64,000 nucleotides of DNA from Aminobacter aganoensis (GTDB lineage: Bacteria > Pseudomonadota > Alphaproteobacteria > Rhizobiales > Rhizobiaceae), in the NCBI RefSeq assembly GCF_014206975.1, contig NZ_JACHOU010000009.1, positions 122,028 to 186,027 on the forward strand, in the 5' to 3' direction. Positions 43,855 to 51,361 of the stretch are shown in pieces. Below the pieces are notes generated by a model. It was not told the origin of the DNA. It ran no database searches and worked only from the letters and a program-made list of their open reading frames with translations. The translations under genes and the position numbers were made by a program. Numbering within the stretch: position 1 is the first letter of the stretch; each line of letters opens with the position of its first letter.

Positions 43855-44091
43855 GGGTCAGATGACATCCGACAGTCCGCGATGGCGCGCTCTATGTCCA
43901 TTTCGTCGTTCACGATGTTTGGCGTGAGCCGTACATGCGGCTGTGTGCATAGGGGCAACCGAAGCGTTTACGACTTGTCGCCTGAGACGGGACACCACTT
44001 CGGCCGCGTTGCGGCCATCGATGTCGAACGAGACGAAGCCTGGAGAAAGGTCGGCGCTTTCAGTCTGAAGTTGGCACGCCAACTCAGACAA
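43855..44091 (-). pseudogene. Scar of a class V aminotransferase/cysteine desulfurase-like gene
   Basis: On the minus strand one frame gives GFVSFDIDGRNAAEVVSRLR, the C-terminal domain entry of class V aminotransferases. After a shift near 43930 another frame gives RLTPNIVNDEMDIERAI and ADCRMSSD, the standard end of a group in this family. Only about 75 of 400 residues survive and a frame change separates the two parts, so the gene is dead. The PLP domain is absent. Nothing else is seen between 43804 and the NnrR-type box at 44160. Confidence 0.65.
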
Positions 44092-44159
44092 TGCGGATCG
44101 GCAGCTTTTTCGCTCCTAGCACCAGTGCACGGTCCTCTTGTTATGCGAACCCGTTTGAG

Positions 44160-44175
44160 TTTGCGATTGCTCAAA
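44160..44175 (+). promoter_or_regulatory. NnrR/FNR-type box upstream of pseudoazurin
   Basis: TTTG-N8-CAAA (TTTGCGATTGCTCAAA) has the spacing of Crp/Fnr-family sites. It is centred 63 bases before the pseudoazurin ATG, leaving room for a class II promoter with a -10-like TCTATG at 44194. The likely protein is the NnrR-like regulator at 48405. Confidence 0.6.
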
Positions 44176-44230
44176 GAGAAGCGGGCGCATCCGTCTATGA
44201 GGATCCCGACTTCAGGAAAGGAGAAGCAAG

Positions 44231-44686
44231 ATGTTTACCAGACGTCAGGTGCTGACTGGTGCGGCGGGAGCCACGGTTCTGGCGCTACTGCCGGTTCGCG
44301 CCCTGGCGAGCGTCGACCATCAGGTCATGATGCTCAACATGGGGAAGAAGGGAGCGATGGTCTATGAGCCCGACTTCGTTCAGGCGGCGCCGGGGGACAC
44401 CATCACCTTCGTTCCAACGGACAAGTCCCACAATGCGGAGAGCATTCCCGGCATGTTTCCCGCGGACTCCACACCGTTCAAGGGAAAGCTGAACGAACAG
44501 ATCACCGTCACGGTCGAAAAAGAGGGCGTATACGGAGTGAAGTGCATGCCCCACTATGGAATGGGCATGGTAATGCTGGTTGCCGTCGGCAAGCCGACGA
44601 ACCTCGAAGAGGCGAGGATCGTCAAACATCCCGGCAGGGCGAAGAAGAAGTTCGAAGAGCTTCTGGCGGCTCTTCCCGCAAGCTGA
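44231..44686 (+). CDS. Pseudoazurin (electron donor to copper nitrite reductase)
   Basis: This is a 151-residue periplasmic blue-copper protein. A twin-arginine type leader (FTRRQVLTGAAGATVLALLP...ALA) precedes the cupredoxin domain. The copper ligands are H67 (KSHNAES), C105, H108 and M113 (CMPHYGMGM), each exactly 27 residues beyond the numbering of mature pseudoazurin. It passes electrons from the cytochrome bc1 pathway to NirK, whose gene lies 472 bases downstream. ATG 44231 follows AGGAAAGGAG. A hairpin follows the gene, so nirK is transcribed separately. Confidence 0.95.
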   Translation: MFTRRQVLTGAAGATVLALLPVRALASVDHQVMMLNMGKKGAMVYEPDFVQAAPGDTITFVPTDKSHNAESIPGMFPADSTPFKGKLNEQITVTVEKEGVYGVKCMPHYGMGMVMLVAVGKPTNLEEARIVKHPGRAKKKFEELLAALPAS

Positions 44687-44705
44687 GCATTGATTGCCTT
44701 AACGG

Positions 44706-44727
44706 ACGGGCGCGGTGTCGCGCCCGT
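44706..44727 (+). terminator. Hairpin terminator after pseudoazurin
   Basis: The arms ACGGGCGC (44706-44713) and GCGCCCGT (44720-44727) form an 8-bp GC-rich stem with the loop GGTGTC, 20 bases after the stop. It is followed by TTGCGTTG, a poor T-tract. The next 350 bases up to the nirK box contain no gene I can support. Confidence 0.6.
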
Positions 44728-45079
44728 TTGCGTTGCGAGCGATCGGAATGAACCTTTCGCGGGAATCGTGCACCGCCCGAAGACCGTAGCCACTCAAAGA
44801 AAGTCGCTACCGCTTCCGACCCTAGAAAATTCAATTCGCTCCATGTCACCGGCGCCGCGCCCAGAAGACAACTTTGCGCTCCATGTCTGGTCGCGAGGTC
44901 GGGATCGATCCGTGAGACCGTGCCGGCGATCGATTTCGTCGCGGTGGGCGCGTCGGCGGCGGCGGCCGCACAACCTCGACATGGAGCCGCCATGTCGATT
45001 GATGCTGGCTCCTCTCGAGCACCGCCTGTGCCGCATGTCGGCGAAGACCATGATCCCTGTATGAGCAATGTTTCCTTTG

Positions 45080-45095
45080 TTTGTCGTTACGCAAA
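45080..45095 (+). promoter_or_regulatory. NnrR/FNR-type box upstream of nirK
   Basis: TTTG-N8-CAAA (TTTGTCGTTACGCAAA) matches the box before pseudoazurin in form, and its inner bases partly fit the NnrR pattern TTG-CG...CG-CAA. It is centred 71 bases before the nirK ATG. Confidence 0.65.
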
Positions 45096-45158
45096 GAGCG
45101 GACAAGGGCGACCGGCTAGGTTCTCCTCATCGAAATCATGGTCGAGAAGGAGAACCAA

Positions 45159-46271
45159 ATGTTCACGCGTCGCCAGGCACTGCTGGGGGCCGCCGCCACC
45201 GGAGTGCTCGCCCCCACATTGACGAGCATGACGGCCGTCTCCCCTGCACTTGCCAGCGAAGCCGAGATCACGTCGCTGCCGCGCGAGAAGGTGACGCTGG
45301 TCGCCCCACCCTTCGTGCATGCTCACGAGCAGGTCGCGACGGGCGGTCCAAAAGTTGTCGAGTTTACCCTGTCGATCGAGGAGAAGCCGGTAGAGATCGA
45401 CAACGAAGGCACGATTCTCCAGGCCATGACGTTCGGCGGCTCGATCCCGGGTCCGATGATGGTGGTGCATGAGGGCGACTACGTCGAACTCACCCTCGTC
45501 AATCCCGACACCAATGAAATGCCGCACAACATCGACTTCCACGCCGCCACCGGCGCGCTTGGCGGAGCGGAACTCACATTCGTCAATCCCGGCGAACAGG
45601 CGACGCTGCGCTTCAAGGCTACGCGCACCGGAACCTTCGTCTATCACTGCGCACCGCAAGGCATGATCCCGTGGCATGTCGTCTCGGGCATGAGCGGGAC
45701 CATCATGGTCCTGCCGCGCGACGGCCTCAGGAACCACCGGAACGAACCGATCAAATATGATCGAATCTTCTATGTCGGCGAGAATGAGTTCTACATTCCG
45801 CGCAACGCGAATGGCAGCTTCATCAACTTCGAGACGCTCGGCGACAGCTACCCCGACACGATCCAGGCCATGCGCGGGCTGGTTCCCACCCATGTGGTGT
45901 TCAACGGTCGCGTCGGTGCGCTGACGGGCGACAATGCGATGAAGGCCAAGGTCGGCGAGACGGTCCTGTTCGTCCACTCGCAGGCCAATCGCGATACGCG
46001 CCCGCATCTGATTGGCGGACACGGCGACTATGTGTGGGAGCAGGGCAAGTTCGCAAATCCGCCGGCCCGCGACCTGGAAACCTGGTTCATTCGCGGTGGA
46101 TCGGCAGGCGCTGCGCTCTACACCTTCCGGCAGCCAGGCCTCTACGCCTACGTCAACCACAATTTGATCGAGGCCGCGGAGTTGGGCGCGACGGCCCACG
46201 TGATGGTCGAAGGCGAGTGGAACGAGGACCTGATGTCTCAGGTTGCCGCTCCCGGTCCGATACCCGCCTGA
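45159..46271 (+). CDS. nirK: Copper-containing nitrite reductase
   Basis: This is a 370-residue periplasmic enzyme that reduces nitrite to nitric oxide. A TAT leader ([18 protein letters not shown]) is followed by two cupredoxin domains. Type 1 copper ligands are H123, C164, H173 and M178; type 2 ligands H128 and H163 are visible, with the third His in the second domain. All are offset by 28 from the numbering of the Alcaligenes enzyme, so it is a classic NirK. ATG 45159 follows AAGGAGAACC. Expression is likely controlled by NnrR through the box at 45080. No nirV follows. Confidence 0.96.
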   Translation: MFTRRQALLGAAATGVLAPTLTSMTAVSPALASEAEITSLPREKVTLVAPPFVHAHEQVATGGPKVVEFTLSIEEKPVEIDNEGTILQAMTFGGSIPGPMMVVHEGDYVELTLVNPDTNEMPHNIDFHAATGALGGAELTFVNPGEQATLRFKATRTGTFVYHCAPQGMIPWHVVSGMSGTIMVLPRDGLRNHRNEPIKYDRIFYVGENEFYIPRNANGSFINFETLGDSYPDTIQAMRGLVPTHVVFNGRVGALTGDNAMKAKVGETVLFVHSQANRDTRPHLIGGHGDYVWEQGKFANPPARDLETWFIRGGSAGAALYTFRQPGLYAYVNHNLIEAAELGATAHVMVEGEWNEDLMSQVAAPGPIPA

Positions 46272-46396
46272 GCGCGCGAAGGCCCGCGGTCCGGAAAACA
46301 TGTCCGGGCCGCCAGCGGACCAGCAATGCTCCAATCCCGCAATTGTCCTCGTCCGGTACAGGCCTGGGCGAGCGCCGGTAATGCACAGAGAACAGG

Positions 46397-46774
46397 ATGT
46401 CCAACGAAAAACTGGTGGCGGCGTCATCCCGTCTGGCCGCACTGACCGCTAAGGGCGAACGTTCGGCGCTGGTCGAACTGAGACGACGAATCGCCTTGGT
46501 GAATTCCTATTATGCGCAAGGCCCAGACGGACAGTATGCGGCAGCCAACGACGCTACGGGTCTCCGATTGGCAGGCGCCGTCTCGAACGCAGGATCCATG
46601 CGTGAAGGCGTGGCGATTGCTGTCGCCTTGCTCGATGAACTGTTCGAACTGCTACCCGGCGAGCCGCAGCGCACCATCGCATTGCAGATCGCGGAGGTAT
46701 TCGACGAGATACGCGGCATGGCAGAGCGAGGCGCGCAGGCGGCACGAGCATCTGCGTCCAGCGAGAACGACTGA
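46397..46774 (+). CDS. Unknown 125-residue protein between nirK and nnrS
   Basis: I do not recognise a family. The protein is soluble, without signal peptide, Cys or obvious metal motif. It is mostly helical with acidic and Ala-rich surfaces; a central motif RRRIALVNSYYAQGPDGQYAAANDATGLRLAGAVSNAGSM precedes two more helices. Its stop overlaps the nnrS start by one base, so the two are co-translated, which suggests a role in nitric-oxide or denitrification physiology. ATG 46397 follows AGAACAGG. Confidence 0.75.
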   Translation: MSNEKLVAASSRLAALTAKGERSALVELRRRIALVNSYYAQGPDGQYAAANDATGLRLAGAVSNAGSMREGVAIAVALLDELFELLPGEPQRTIALQIAEVFDEIRGMAERGAQAARASASSEND

Positions 46775-48015
46775 TGCCGGCCGCTTCGCCACGGCCTGAC
46801 AGGTCGGTCCCACGCGCGCTGCGAAAAGCCGGCGACTTCTCTCGCGACGGACGCGGACGCATCTCGGCGATGCCTCCGATCCTGCAAGACGGCTTTCGGC
46901 TGTTCTTCTTCCTGGCAGCGCTTCATGCGGGGCTCGCGATCCCGTTCTGGCTGCTGGCCTATTTCTGGCGATTGGAGATCGCAGGACCATTCGGAGCCTT
47001 GCAGTTGCACGCTCATGAGATGGTTTTCGGCTATTTATACGCCGTGGTCGCCGGCTTCATCCTGACAGCGATCCCGAACTGGACCGGCCGCCTGCCGCTG
47101 AGCGGCATGCCTCTCGCGCTGCTCGTGGCCCTATGGGTGGCGGGGCGCCTGGCCTGTCTTTTTGTCTCCATGCCAGAGGTGGCGATGGCTATCGACCTCG
47201 GCTTTCCAGCGATGCTTTGCTTCGCGGTATGGCGCGAAGTCGCCGCCGGCCGAAACTGGAAGAATGCGCCCGTGGCCGTTATGATCACGGTGTTCGCGAT
47301 GGCGAACCTGCTCGACCACGCGGTCAATCTTGGCCTGGCGCCGGAGGGGTTGGGCATGCGTGTCGCGCTCGCCGCAATCTACATGCTCATGGCGCTGATT
47401 GGCGGTCGGATCGTGCCGAGCTTCACGCGCAACTGGCTTGTGAAACAAGGCGGGACACGCCTTCCGACAAGCTTCGGCCGTCTCGACAAGATGGCGCTGG
47501 CCGCGACCGCGCTCAGCGCCGCCAGCTGGGTCACCTACCCCGGATCGCCCGCCTCGGGTGCTCTGCTCGTGGTCGCCGCCGTCTTGCTTCTCGCCCGGCT
47601 TGCCCGATGGCGGGGGCTTCGCACCGTCGGCGAACCCATACTTTTCATCCTGCACATAGGATACGCTTGGCTCGGCCTGTCGCTGGCGCTCCTGGGAGTT
47701 TCGGTATTCACCAGCGCTCTGCCCGAAAATGCGGCGCTGCATGCGCTGACAGCTGGTGCGATCGGCACCATGACGCTCGCCGTGATGACCCGCGCCAGTC
47801 TCGGCCATACCGGCCGGTCGATCGTGGCGGACGCGGCTGTCATGGCGATCTACGCATTGGTGACGGCAGGTGCGGTGTTGCGCGTCGTCGCGCCGCTGGT
47901 CGGCAGTTGGTATGGGCCGGCGCTCGCCTGGGGCGGGGCATTCTGGAGCGCCGCATTCCTGCTGTTTGCACTGCGCTACACCCCAATTCTTTGGGGCCGA
48001 CGCGCCAACGCATGA
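46774..48015 (+). CDS. nnrS: NnrS-family haem-copper membrane protein
   Basis: This is a 413-residue protein with about 12 membrane helices. The signature LQLHAHEMVFGYLYAVVAGFILTAIPNWTGR (HAHEM), GGRIVPSFTRNWL and LHALTAGAIGTMTLAVMTRASLGHTGR are diagnostic for NnrS. NnrS proteins bind haem and copper and protect cells from nitrosative stress in denitrifiers. The first 32 residues are polar and may be an over-extension; MPPILQDGFRLFFF (46870) is an alternative start. It is preceded by the overlapping unknown gene. Confidence 0.93.
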   Translation: MPAASPRPDRSVPRALRKAGDFSRDGRGRISAMPPILQDGFRLFFFLAALHAGLAIPFWLLAYFWRLEIAGPFGALQLHAHEMVFGYLYAVVAGFILTAIPNWTGRLPLSGMPLALLVALWVAGRLACLFVSMPEVAMAIDLGFPAMLCFAVWREVAAGRNWKNAPVAVMITVFAMANLLDHAVNLGLAPEGLGMRVALAAIYMLMALIGGRIVPSFTRNWLVKQGGTRLPTSFGRLDKMALAATALSAASWVTYPGSPASGALLVVAAVLLLARLARWRGLRTVGEPILFILHIGYAWLGLSLALLGVSVFTSALPENAALHALTAGAIGTMTLAVMTRASLGHTGRSIVADAAVMAIYALVTAGAVLRVVAPLVGSWYGPALAWGGAFWSAAFLLFALRYTPILWGRRANA

Positions 48016-48077
48016 TGACGGACGCATCCGTTCTGGACGCGCGCGGCCGCGTGCGTGGCTTTCTCCCAGGTAGCGCT

Positions 48078-48106
48078 CAGGCTGTTGGCTGGGCCTAAAC
48101 AGCCTG
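48078..48106 (+). terminator. Hairpin downstream of nnrS
   Basis: The arms CAGGCTGTT (48078-48086) and AACAGCCTG (48098-48106) form a perfect 9-bp stem with an 11-base loop, 63 bases after the nnrS stop, followed by the moderately pyrimidine-rich GTCTTCC. Confidence 0.5.
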
Positions 48107-48280
48107 GTCTTCCGTCATGCCGCGAGCCGTGAACGCTCTGCCACCACCCCTTTCGCTCCTGATGGACCCCAAAAGGTGGCGCGCCCTCGTATTCGCGTCG
48201 GCTGTCCAAGTAGAGCTTCATGTCCGGCCGCTCACAGATCTGCTTGATCAGCTATCTCGGTGACTTCCTATTGCGCCGGG

Positions 48281-48295
48281 TTGTGTGCGCCACAA
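48281..48295 (+). promoter_or_regulatory. Possible FNR-like palindrome upstream of nnrR
   Basis: TTGTG-tgcgc-CACAA is a perfect dyad, but it has a 5-base centre, one more than the canonical Crp/Fnr spacing. It is 110 bases before the nnrR start and could be an autoregulatory or FNR-type site. Apart from this and the hairpin, 48016-48404 shows no gene. Confidence 0.3.
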
Positions 48296-48404
48296 TTTGC
48301 GCAAGTCCGGCCTCCTTCAGGCGAAATCGTCTGCAGCATTTTGTGCTGGCGTGGTTGGACGGTATACAGCGCATCCGGTTCAACACGAGGGAGACGCCCC
48401 AAGG

Positions 48405-49112
48405 ATGGCGCTGGACAAGACCCTGATCGCTGGATTGCCTGCATTCGCGGGTTGCGATGACGATGCCCTCGACGCCGTCCTGGTCCAGGCTCGCTCGTCC
48501 CACGTTGCGAAGGACACGGAGGTGTTCGCGCAGGACGGGGAAGCGAAGTTCTTTTTTCTTCTGCTTTCCGGCCACATAAGGGTCGTGCGCACCTCGCCCG
48601 AAGGCGATCAGGTCATCGCGCGATACATCAACGCGGGCGAGCTTTTCGGGATCGCCATCACTATGGGCAGGAGCACATATCCCGCGTCGGCGATCGCGGC
48701 GGTCGACTGCGTCGTGCTGTCCTGGCCAAACAGCGTCTGGCCTGACCTGCAGTCACGCGTACCTGCTTTCGAAGCGAACACCTACAAAACCATAGGCAAC
48801 CGTCTCCAGGAAACCCAGGCGCGGGTGGTGGAGATATCGACCCAGCAGGTGGAGCAGCGGATCGCCCACACGCTGTTGCGCCTCGTGAAGCAATCCGGCC
48901 GCAAGACTGCCGACGGCATCGAGATCGCCTTTCCCATCACCCGCCAGGATATTGCGGAAATGACCGGAACGACGCTCCATACAGTCAGCCGGCTTTTGAG
49001 CGCGTGGGAGGACCAGGGTATCGTGCGCGGCGGCCGCCAGAAGGTGCTCGTGACCGACGCGCACGCGCTCATGCTGGTAGCGGAAAACAGACGGAAGAAC
49101 TCTGACAGGTAG
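48405..49112 (+). CDS. nnrR: Crp/Fnr-family nitric-oxide-responsive regulator (NnrR-like)
   Basis: This is a 235-residue regulator with a cyclic-nucleotide-binding-like sensor domain and a C-terminal HTH (RQDIAEMTGTTLHTVSRLLSAWEDQGIV). It lacks the N-terminal four-cysteine cluster of Fnr, so it is not an oxygen sensor of that type; NnrR proteins respond to NO, probably through haem. The recognition helix TLHTVSR has the E/S..R pattern for TTG-N8-CAA boxes, which are found upstream of the pseudoazurin and nirK genes. ATG 48405 (MALDKTLI) is where family homology begins; an open frame upstream is not coding. Confidence 0.88.
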   Translation: MALDKTLIAGLPAFAGCDDDALDAVLVQARSSHVAKDTEVFAQDGEAKFFFLLLSGHIRVVRTSPEGDQVIARYINAGELFGIAITMGRSTYPASAIAAVDCVVLSWPNSVWPDLQSRVPAFEANTYKTIGNRLQETQARVVEISTQQVEQRIAHTLLRLVKQSGRKTADGIEIAFPITRQDIAEMTGTTLHTVSRLLSAWEDQGIVRGGRQKVLVTDAHALMLVAENRRKNSDR

Positions 49113-49172
49113 CGCCGCTTGATTGATGGCCCGGACTTGATCCACGAGGCAAGGGACCAGGTCCACTCCGAG

Positions 49173-49499
49173 TTATCTCCCGATCTTCGCGCCGACGCTG
49201 CTCCCGTGCTCGACTCTTCGGCGGGCGCGTGAACTGCTGACGCCGTCATCGGCTTTGGCAAAAAATGCCGAGGGCGCATTGGCCATCGGATCGCTTTTCA
49301 TTGCCTGCAGAAGATCCTCCGAAAAGGAAGCCACGTCGATGTCATGGGCCCGACAGGCATCCTCTACCGTATGGAAAATCGCAATCGGGCAGCCGATGCA
49401 AAGCATTTTGTGGCGGATCATCACGCGGATAGTCGCCGGCCAGCGGCGCATGATTTCGTCAACCGTCATATCGAGGTCGATCGCTTCAGGTTCGGTCAT
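49173..49499 (-). CDS. DUF1858 domain protein
   Basis: This is a 108-residue protein. The core LDMTVDEIMRRWPATIRVMIRHKMLCIGCPIAIFHTVEDACRAH is the DUF1858 domain, with the motif CxGC as possible redox or metal ligands. DUF1858 domains also form the N-terminus of ScdA/YtfE-type iron-sulfur repair proteins, which handle nitrosative damage, and free versions like this often sit near nnr genes. The function is not established. The start MTEPEAID (49499) is preferred over ATG 49514. It converges on nnrR. Confidence 0.82.
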   Translation of the reverse strand: MTEPEAIDLDMTVDEIMRRWPATIRVMIRHKMLCIGCPIAIFHTVEDACRAHDIDVASFSEDLLQAMKSDPMANAPSAFFAKADDGVSSSRARRRVEHGSSVGAKIGR

Positions 49500-49925
49500 G
49501 GGACGCGCCTCCAAAGACCCCTATGTTATGGCCTGCGGGATCCTGGGACGTTGCGCCCGCACAAACAACGAGCCGAAACGAAAGGGTCGCAATGTGACAC
49601 GCGTTGAAGCGGTGAGCAGCTCCGTAACCATTCGTCGGCAGAGTGAACGCAAGCGGGGCTTTAGCCGCTTACCGTCGAGCCGAACTTGTATTGTGTGCGG
49701 CTCGACCACTCCCGCCCCCGGGCTGAGTGAGGTCCAAGTCGGCGCTTCGCCTGTGCGCCACTGACCGGTGCGCTCGCTCGATCATACTGAACGTACTCGC
49801 AATCAACCATCACCATATCGGTTATCGTAACTCGAAAGCCTAGCCGCTTCGACAGACCGATATTGTCTGACGTGCTCAAGGGCGTGCGACAAATACCACG
49901 CTTGCTCCACGGACGAACGGAACAT
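49500..49925. other. Divergent intergenic region, DUF1858 gene and haemoglobin operon
   Basis: No gene is supported in these 426 bases. They contain the promoters of the DUF1858 gene (left) and the haemoglobin/NsrR/cbb3 operon (right). I found no canonical TTG-N8-CAA box here. Confidence 0.4.
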
Positions 49926-49950
49926 AAAGTGGCTTTGTATCTACCACTTT
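49926..49950 (+). promoter_or_regulatory. 25-bp palindrome, candidate NsrR (Rrf2) operator
   Basis: The arms AAAGTGG (49926-49932) and CCACTTT (49944-49950) are perfect and separated by 11 bases. The size and the A/T-ended arms resemble Rrf2-type sites such as the NsrR operator (two 11-bp AAGATGC-like halves). It lies 8 bases before the haemoglobin ATG, where a bound repressor would block transcription or initiation. The NsrR-like gene is two genes downstream. Confidence 0.5.
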
Positions 49951-49958
49951 GGTCAACC

Positions 49959-50402
49959 ATGACGTCAGACGCCTTCCAACTGGTCCTACCGCAAGCCGAG
50001 GCTCCGCTTGGCCACCCTAACGTGGATCGCGCCTTCATCGGCGCGCTGGTTCGTGACTTTTATGGTCGGGTGAGAGCGGATGCGCGCCTCGGGCCCATCT
50101 TCGCCTCTCAAATCCACGGAGACTGGGAACCGCATCTGGAAAAAATGACCGACTTCTGGTGCTCGGTGATCCTGAAAAACGGCGCCTACAGCGGACGGCC
50201 AGTGCCGGCACATCTGAAACTGAAGCAGGTTCGGGAAGACGATTTCGACATCTGGCTCGGCTGCTTCCGCGACACCGTCGAGGCCCGCTGTCCGCCTGAA
50301 GTAGCGGTCGTATTCATGGAACGTGCCGAGCGCATCGCGCGGAGCCTGAAGCTCGCGATGTTCTTCCGGTTGGATCGTGCTCGGAACGGTACGACCGAAT
50401 GA
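49959..50402 (+). CDS. Group III truncated haemoglobin
   Basis: This is a 147-residue haem protein of the short 2-on-2 globin fold. The segments LVRDFYGRVRADARLGPIF, DWEPHLEKMTDFWCSVIL and AYSGRPVPAHLKLKQ are characteristic of group III (C-type) truncated haemoglobins. Such proteins are linked to NO detoxification or tight O2 binding in bacteria. The start at MTSDAFQ (49959) lies just after the palindrome; the frame is open upstream but that part has no family match. Its stop overlaps the next gene by four bases. Confidence 0.88.
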   Translation: MTSDAFQLVLPQAEAPLGHPNVDRAFIGALVRDFYGRVRADARLGPIFASQIHGDWEPHLEKMTDFWCSVILKNGAYSGRPVPAHLKLKQVREDDFDIWLGCFRDTVEARCPPEVAVVFMERAERIARSLKLAMFFRLDRARNGTTE

Positions 50403-50872
50403 GGCGTGGGGTCGGCGACAAGCTCTCAGATAGAGCGCTGGTTCTCTTTGCAACCTTCTGGGCAGGAATGCTGGCCGGTGTCTCTTTTCTTGCAACCCCG
50501 GTGAAGTTCCAGGCGGCGTCTCTTTCGCTTCCGGTCGCCCTCGACGTCGGCAGGGTCACCTTCTGGACATTCAGCCGTGTGGAATGGGGACTTGCTGCTG
50601 TTCTTGTTGCCACCAGCCTGTTCCCTGTTGGGTCTCGCCTGACGAAAACGTGCGTGGTTATTGTCGCCGCGATCGTAACGGCTCAGGCACTGTGGCTGCT
50701 TCCGGCCCTCAACCTGCGCGTCGAGGCGGTCATCGCCGGATCGCCATATCCCCCTTCGTATCATCACATGCTCTACGCGGTGGCGGAGACGGCAAAGATT
50801 TTGCTGCTTTGCCTGGTCGCTACGATCGCACTTTATCGTCCGGGACGGATTGTCCGTCCCGCCGGAGAATGA
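50399..50872 (+). CDS. Four-helix membrane protein of unknown function
   Basis: This is a 157-residue protein with about four membrane helices (near 15-34, 58-77, 84-104 and 125-146). The pattern FWAGMLAGVSFLATPVKFQA recalls DUF4149/TMEM205-type proteins, but the match is weak. Two adjacent histidines (SYHHMLY) and an Arg/Glu pair in a helix (FSRVEWG) are candidates for cofactor contacts. It starts in the ATGA overlap with the haemoglobin gene and is followed by nsrR, so a link to NO defence or the oxidase is likely from context. Confidence 0.7.
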   Translation: MRRGVGDKLSDRALVLFATFWAGMLAGVSFLATPVKFQAASLSLPVALDVGRVTFWTFSRVEWGLAAVLVATSLFPVGSRLTKTCVVIVAAIVTAQALWLLPALNLRVEAVIAGSPYPPSYHHMLYAVAETAKILLLCLVATIALYRPGRIVRPAGE

Positions 50873-50882
50873 AATCGCTGCC

Positions 50883-51335
50883 ATGCGTCTCACCCTTCAC
50901 ACGGACTACGCGCTCAGGATGCTGATCTATCTGGCGATCCATCAGGACAAGCCCTGCCGGGTCACCGATGTCGCCGCGTCATACAGGATCTCGCGCAACC
51001 ATCTGCTGAAGGTCGCACTCGGCCTCGGGCGGCTTGGCTACATGACCGCCACGCGCGGGCGGACCGGTGGCATCGCACTGGCGCGGCGACCGGAGGAGAT
51101 CAATCTGGGTGAGGTCGTGCGAAAGATGGAAGTGGACTTTGCGCTGACGGAATGCATGCAGACGGAAGGTGGTCTGTGCGCCATTGCCCCGGCTTGCCGG
51201 CTGAAGCGGGTCGCGAGCAAGGCGCTGGCCGCGTTCCTGGCGGTGTTTGACGATTACACCTTGGCCGACATCACTGGAAACAGGGACCAGCTCGCGGGTC
51301 TGCTGGATCTGCCGCGATCCATGAAGGCTGCCTGA
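50883..51335 (+). CDS. nsrR: Rrf2-family nitric-oxide-sensing repressor NsrR
   Basis: This is a 150-residue Rrf2 regulator. The N-terminal HTH (MRLTLHTDYALRMLIYLA...ISRNHLLKVALGLGRLGY) is typical of NsrR, including the motif for DNA contact. The three iron-sulfur cysteines are C91, C99 and C105 (ECMQTEGGLCAIAPAC), matching the three-Cys arrangement of NsrR. NO destroys or modifies the cluster and relieves repression. It most likely controls its own operon through the palindrome at 49926. The ccoN gene follows after 26 bases. Confidence 0.92.
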   Translation: MRLTLHTDYALRMLIYLAIHQDKPCRVTDVAASYRISRNHLLKVALGLGRLGYMTATRGRTGGIALARRPEEINLGEVVRKMEVDFALTECMQTEGGLCAIAPACRLKRVASKALAAFLAVFDDYTLADITGNRDQLAGLLDLPRSMKAA

Positions 51336-51361
51336 TCGGTGGCGAATCTGGAGGGGAACGA

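Noticed and set aside
49800..49958. FNR/NnrR box before the haemoglobin operon
   Set aside because: The nearest TTG...CAA pair (TTGTCTGACGTGCTCAA) has an 11-base spacer, too long for the family.
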